Source: Xanthobacteraceae bacterium
Lineage (GTDB): Bacteria > Pseudomonadota > Alphaproteobacteria > Rhizobiales > Xanthobacteraceae
Direction of reading: 5' to 3'
Assembly: GCA_030043285.1 (NCBI GenBank)
Contig: JASHXZ010000667.1
Location: forward strand, 1-6,613
DNA length: 6,613 bases
The position numbers and the translations under genes were made by a program. Below are positions 5,887-6,613 of this stretch, in pieces; position 1 is the first letter of the stretch; every line of letters starts with the position of its first letter. The notes under the pieces are model-generated. The model did no database searches and was not told where the DNA came from. It worked only from the letters and a program-made list of their open reading frames with translations.

Positions 5887-6363
5887 ATGCGGGGCAATGC
5901 AGCGGCCAGTCGGGGCCAACAGAGTGGCGCGCGGCGCACCACCGCCGCGTGCCTCGTGGTATTGGCGCTCGGGCTGATGCCCGGCGGCTGCTTCGGTGAA
6001 ACCTTTCAGCGCGGCTATGTGCTGCCTGACGGCGCGCTACAGCAGATCCCGCTCGGCGCCTCGCAGGAGCAGGTTTTGCTCGTGCTCGGCACGCCATCAA
6101 CGGTCGCGACCGTCAGCGGCGAAGCGTTCTACTACATCTCACAGCGCGCCGAGCGTCCGGTCTCGTTCATGCCGACGAGGGTGGTCGACCAGCGTGTGAT
6201 CGCCGTCTATTTCGACAGGACTCGCAAGGTGCAGCGAATCGCCGAATACGGCCTCAAGGACGGCAAGGTGTTCGACTTCATCAGCCGCACCACACCGACC
6301 AGCGGCGCCGACCTGTCGATCATCAACGGCATCTTCCGCATCCTTCAGGACAAGACGACCTGA
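5887..6363 (+). CDS. bamE: BamE/SmpA/OmlA-family outer-membrane lipoprotein
   Basis: BamE-type lipoproteins are small partners of BamA in the machine that folds beta-barrel proteins into the outer membrane. The 158-residue product has an Arg-containing n-region, a hydrophobic segment about 20-31 and a single plausible lipidation cysteine, Cys35 in MPGGC. It then has the SmpA/OmlA domain: RGYVLPDGALQQIPLGAS (42-59), the EQVLLVLGTPST helix-turn (61-72), FYYIS (81-85), RVIAVYFD (103-110) and YGLKDGKVFDFISRTTPTSG (121-140). Proline at -3 of the lipobox is atypical. The ATG at 5887 has GGAG (5878-5881) five bases before it; a GTG at 5869 in the same frame is less well placed. The C-terminal RTTPTSG tail is typical of the alphaproteobacterial version. 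The gene diverges from the chaperone gene and converges on hppA. Confidence 0.9.
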   Translation: MRGNAAASRGQQSGARRTTAACLVVLALGLMPGGCFGETFQRGYVLPDGALQQIPLGASQEQVLLVLGTPSTVATVSGEAFYYISQRAERPVSFMPTRVVDQRVIAVYFDRTRKVQRIAEYGLKDGKVFDFISRTTPTSGADLSIINGIFRILQDKTT

Positions 6364-6385
6364 CGGTCGTCAGCTCTTCGCTTGT

Positions 6386-6514
6386 TCGTCATGGCCGGGT
6401 TTGTCGCGGCCATCCACGTCTTTGGTCTTCTGCAGCGTCGAAGACGTGGATGCCCGGCACGAGCTTGCACTCGGGCCGGCCAACAGGCCGGTCCCGGGTG
6501 GCCGGACATGACGA
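6386..6514. repeat. Nested palindromic intergenic repeat
   Basis: The gap between convergent bamE and hppA is filled by a nested dyad. The outer arms are TCGTCATGGCCGG (6386-6398) and CCGGACATGACGA (6502-6514), with one mismatch. The inner arms CATCCACGTCTT (6411-6422) and AAGACGTGGATG (6441-6452) are perfect. GGCCGGG/CGCGGCC (6393-6399 with 6405-6411) forms a smaller hairpin with one mismatch. On the right half, GGGCCGGCC (6473-6481) and GGCCGGTCC (6486-6494) form a 9-bp hairpin with loop AACA. From memory, sequences with the core GTCATGGCCGGG...CATCCACGTCTT are scattered in high copy between genes of Bradyrhizobium and Rhodopseudomonas relatives. It may also end or stabilise the two convergent transcripts. 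Confidence 0.8.
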
Positions 6515-6539
6515 GTGAGAGAGGCTTCCGACTTCCGCC

Positions 6540-6613
6540 TCAGTGCGCCAGCACGGCGAGCAGCAATAGCGCCACGATGTTGGTGATCTTGATCATCGGG
6601 TTGACCGCCGGGC
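6540..6613 (-). CDS. hppA: C-terminal end of membrane-bound proton-translocating pyrophosphatase (partial)
   Basis: The minus strand encodes PAVNPMIKITNIVALLLLAV followed by LAH and a TGA at 6540-6542; the rest lies beyond the right edge. This is the characteristic end of HppA, an integral membrane pump that hydrolyses pyrophosphate to move protons: the NP(M/L)IK motif and the final hydrophobic helix are both present. The identification rests on only 23 residues, but they are highly distinctive. The gene converges with bamE across 176 bases that contain the palindromic repeat. Confidence 0.85.
   Translation of the reverse strand, partial: PAVNPMIKITNIVALLLLAVLAH

Overview
The window is chromosomal core DNA from a GC-rich alphaproteobacterium, most likely of the Hyphomicrobiales (Bradyrhizobium, Rhodopseudomonas, Pseudolabrys and relatives). 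Three things point there: the gene order around plsX-fabH-ihfA-merR; a CBP3-type cytochrome bc1 chaperone next to a DUF177 gene and divergent from a BamE-type lipoprotein; and a palindromic intergenic repeat of a kind I recall as abundant in Bradyrhizobium-like genomes.

Layout. Positions 1-415 are mostly non-coding. They hold a possible 46-residue C-terminal end of a gene entering from the left, three degenerate 16-nt tandem repeats (124-171), and a candidate ECF-type promoter. At 416-766 (+) lies a small exported Gln/Pro/Ala-rich protein of unknown function, followed by a perfect 10-bp hairpin (782-807). A 68-residue zinc-ribbon protein (945-1151, -) converges on it. From 5753 down to 1404 the minus strand carries a long co-directional run: CBP3-like chaperone, DUF177 protein, plsX, fabH, ihfA and a MerR-type regulator. 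The first pair overlaps by 14 bases and plsX/fabH by four (ATGA). The fabH-ihfA gap carries a good sigma-70 promoter with an IHF-site-like motif on its -10 box. Divergent from this run, bamE (5887-6363, +) faces the last 24 codons of hppA (6540-6613, -) across a nested palindromic repeat.

How the genes work together. plsX and fabH give acyl-phosphate for phospholipid synthesis and start fatty-acid chains. The DUF177 family is the usual plsX neighbour and is linked to 23S rRNA/ribosome biogenesis. The chaperone serves cytochrome bc1 assembly, HppA is a proton-pumping pyrophosphatase, and BamE belongs to the outer-membrane beta-barrel assembly machine. The region therefore combines envelope, energy and nucleoid functions. 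ihfA-merR can also be driven from its own promoter.

I see no mobile element, CRISPR array, defence island or rRNA/tRNA gene, and no clearly new biological system. The less ordinary signals are small: the tandem repeats, the two uncharacterised small proteins, the ihfA control region, the unusual lipobox of the BamE protein and the intergenic palindromes.
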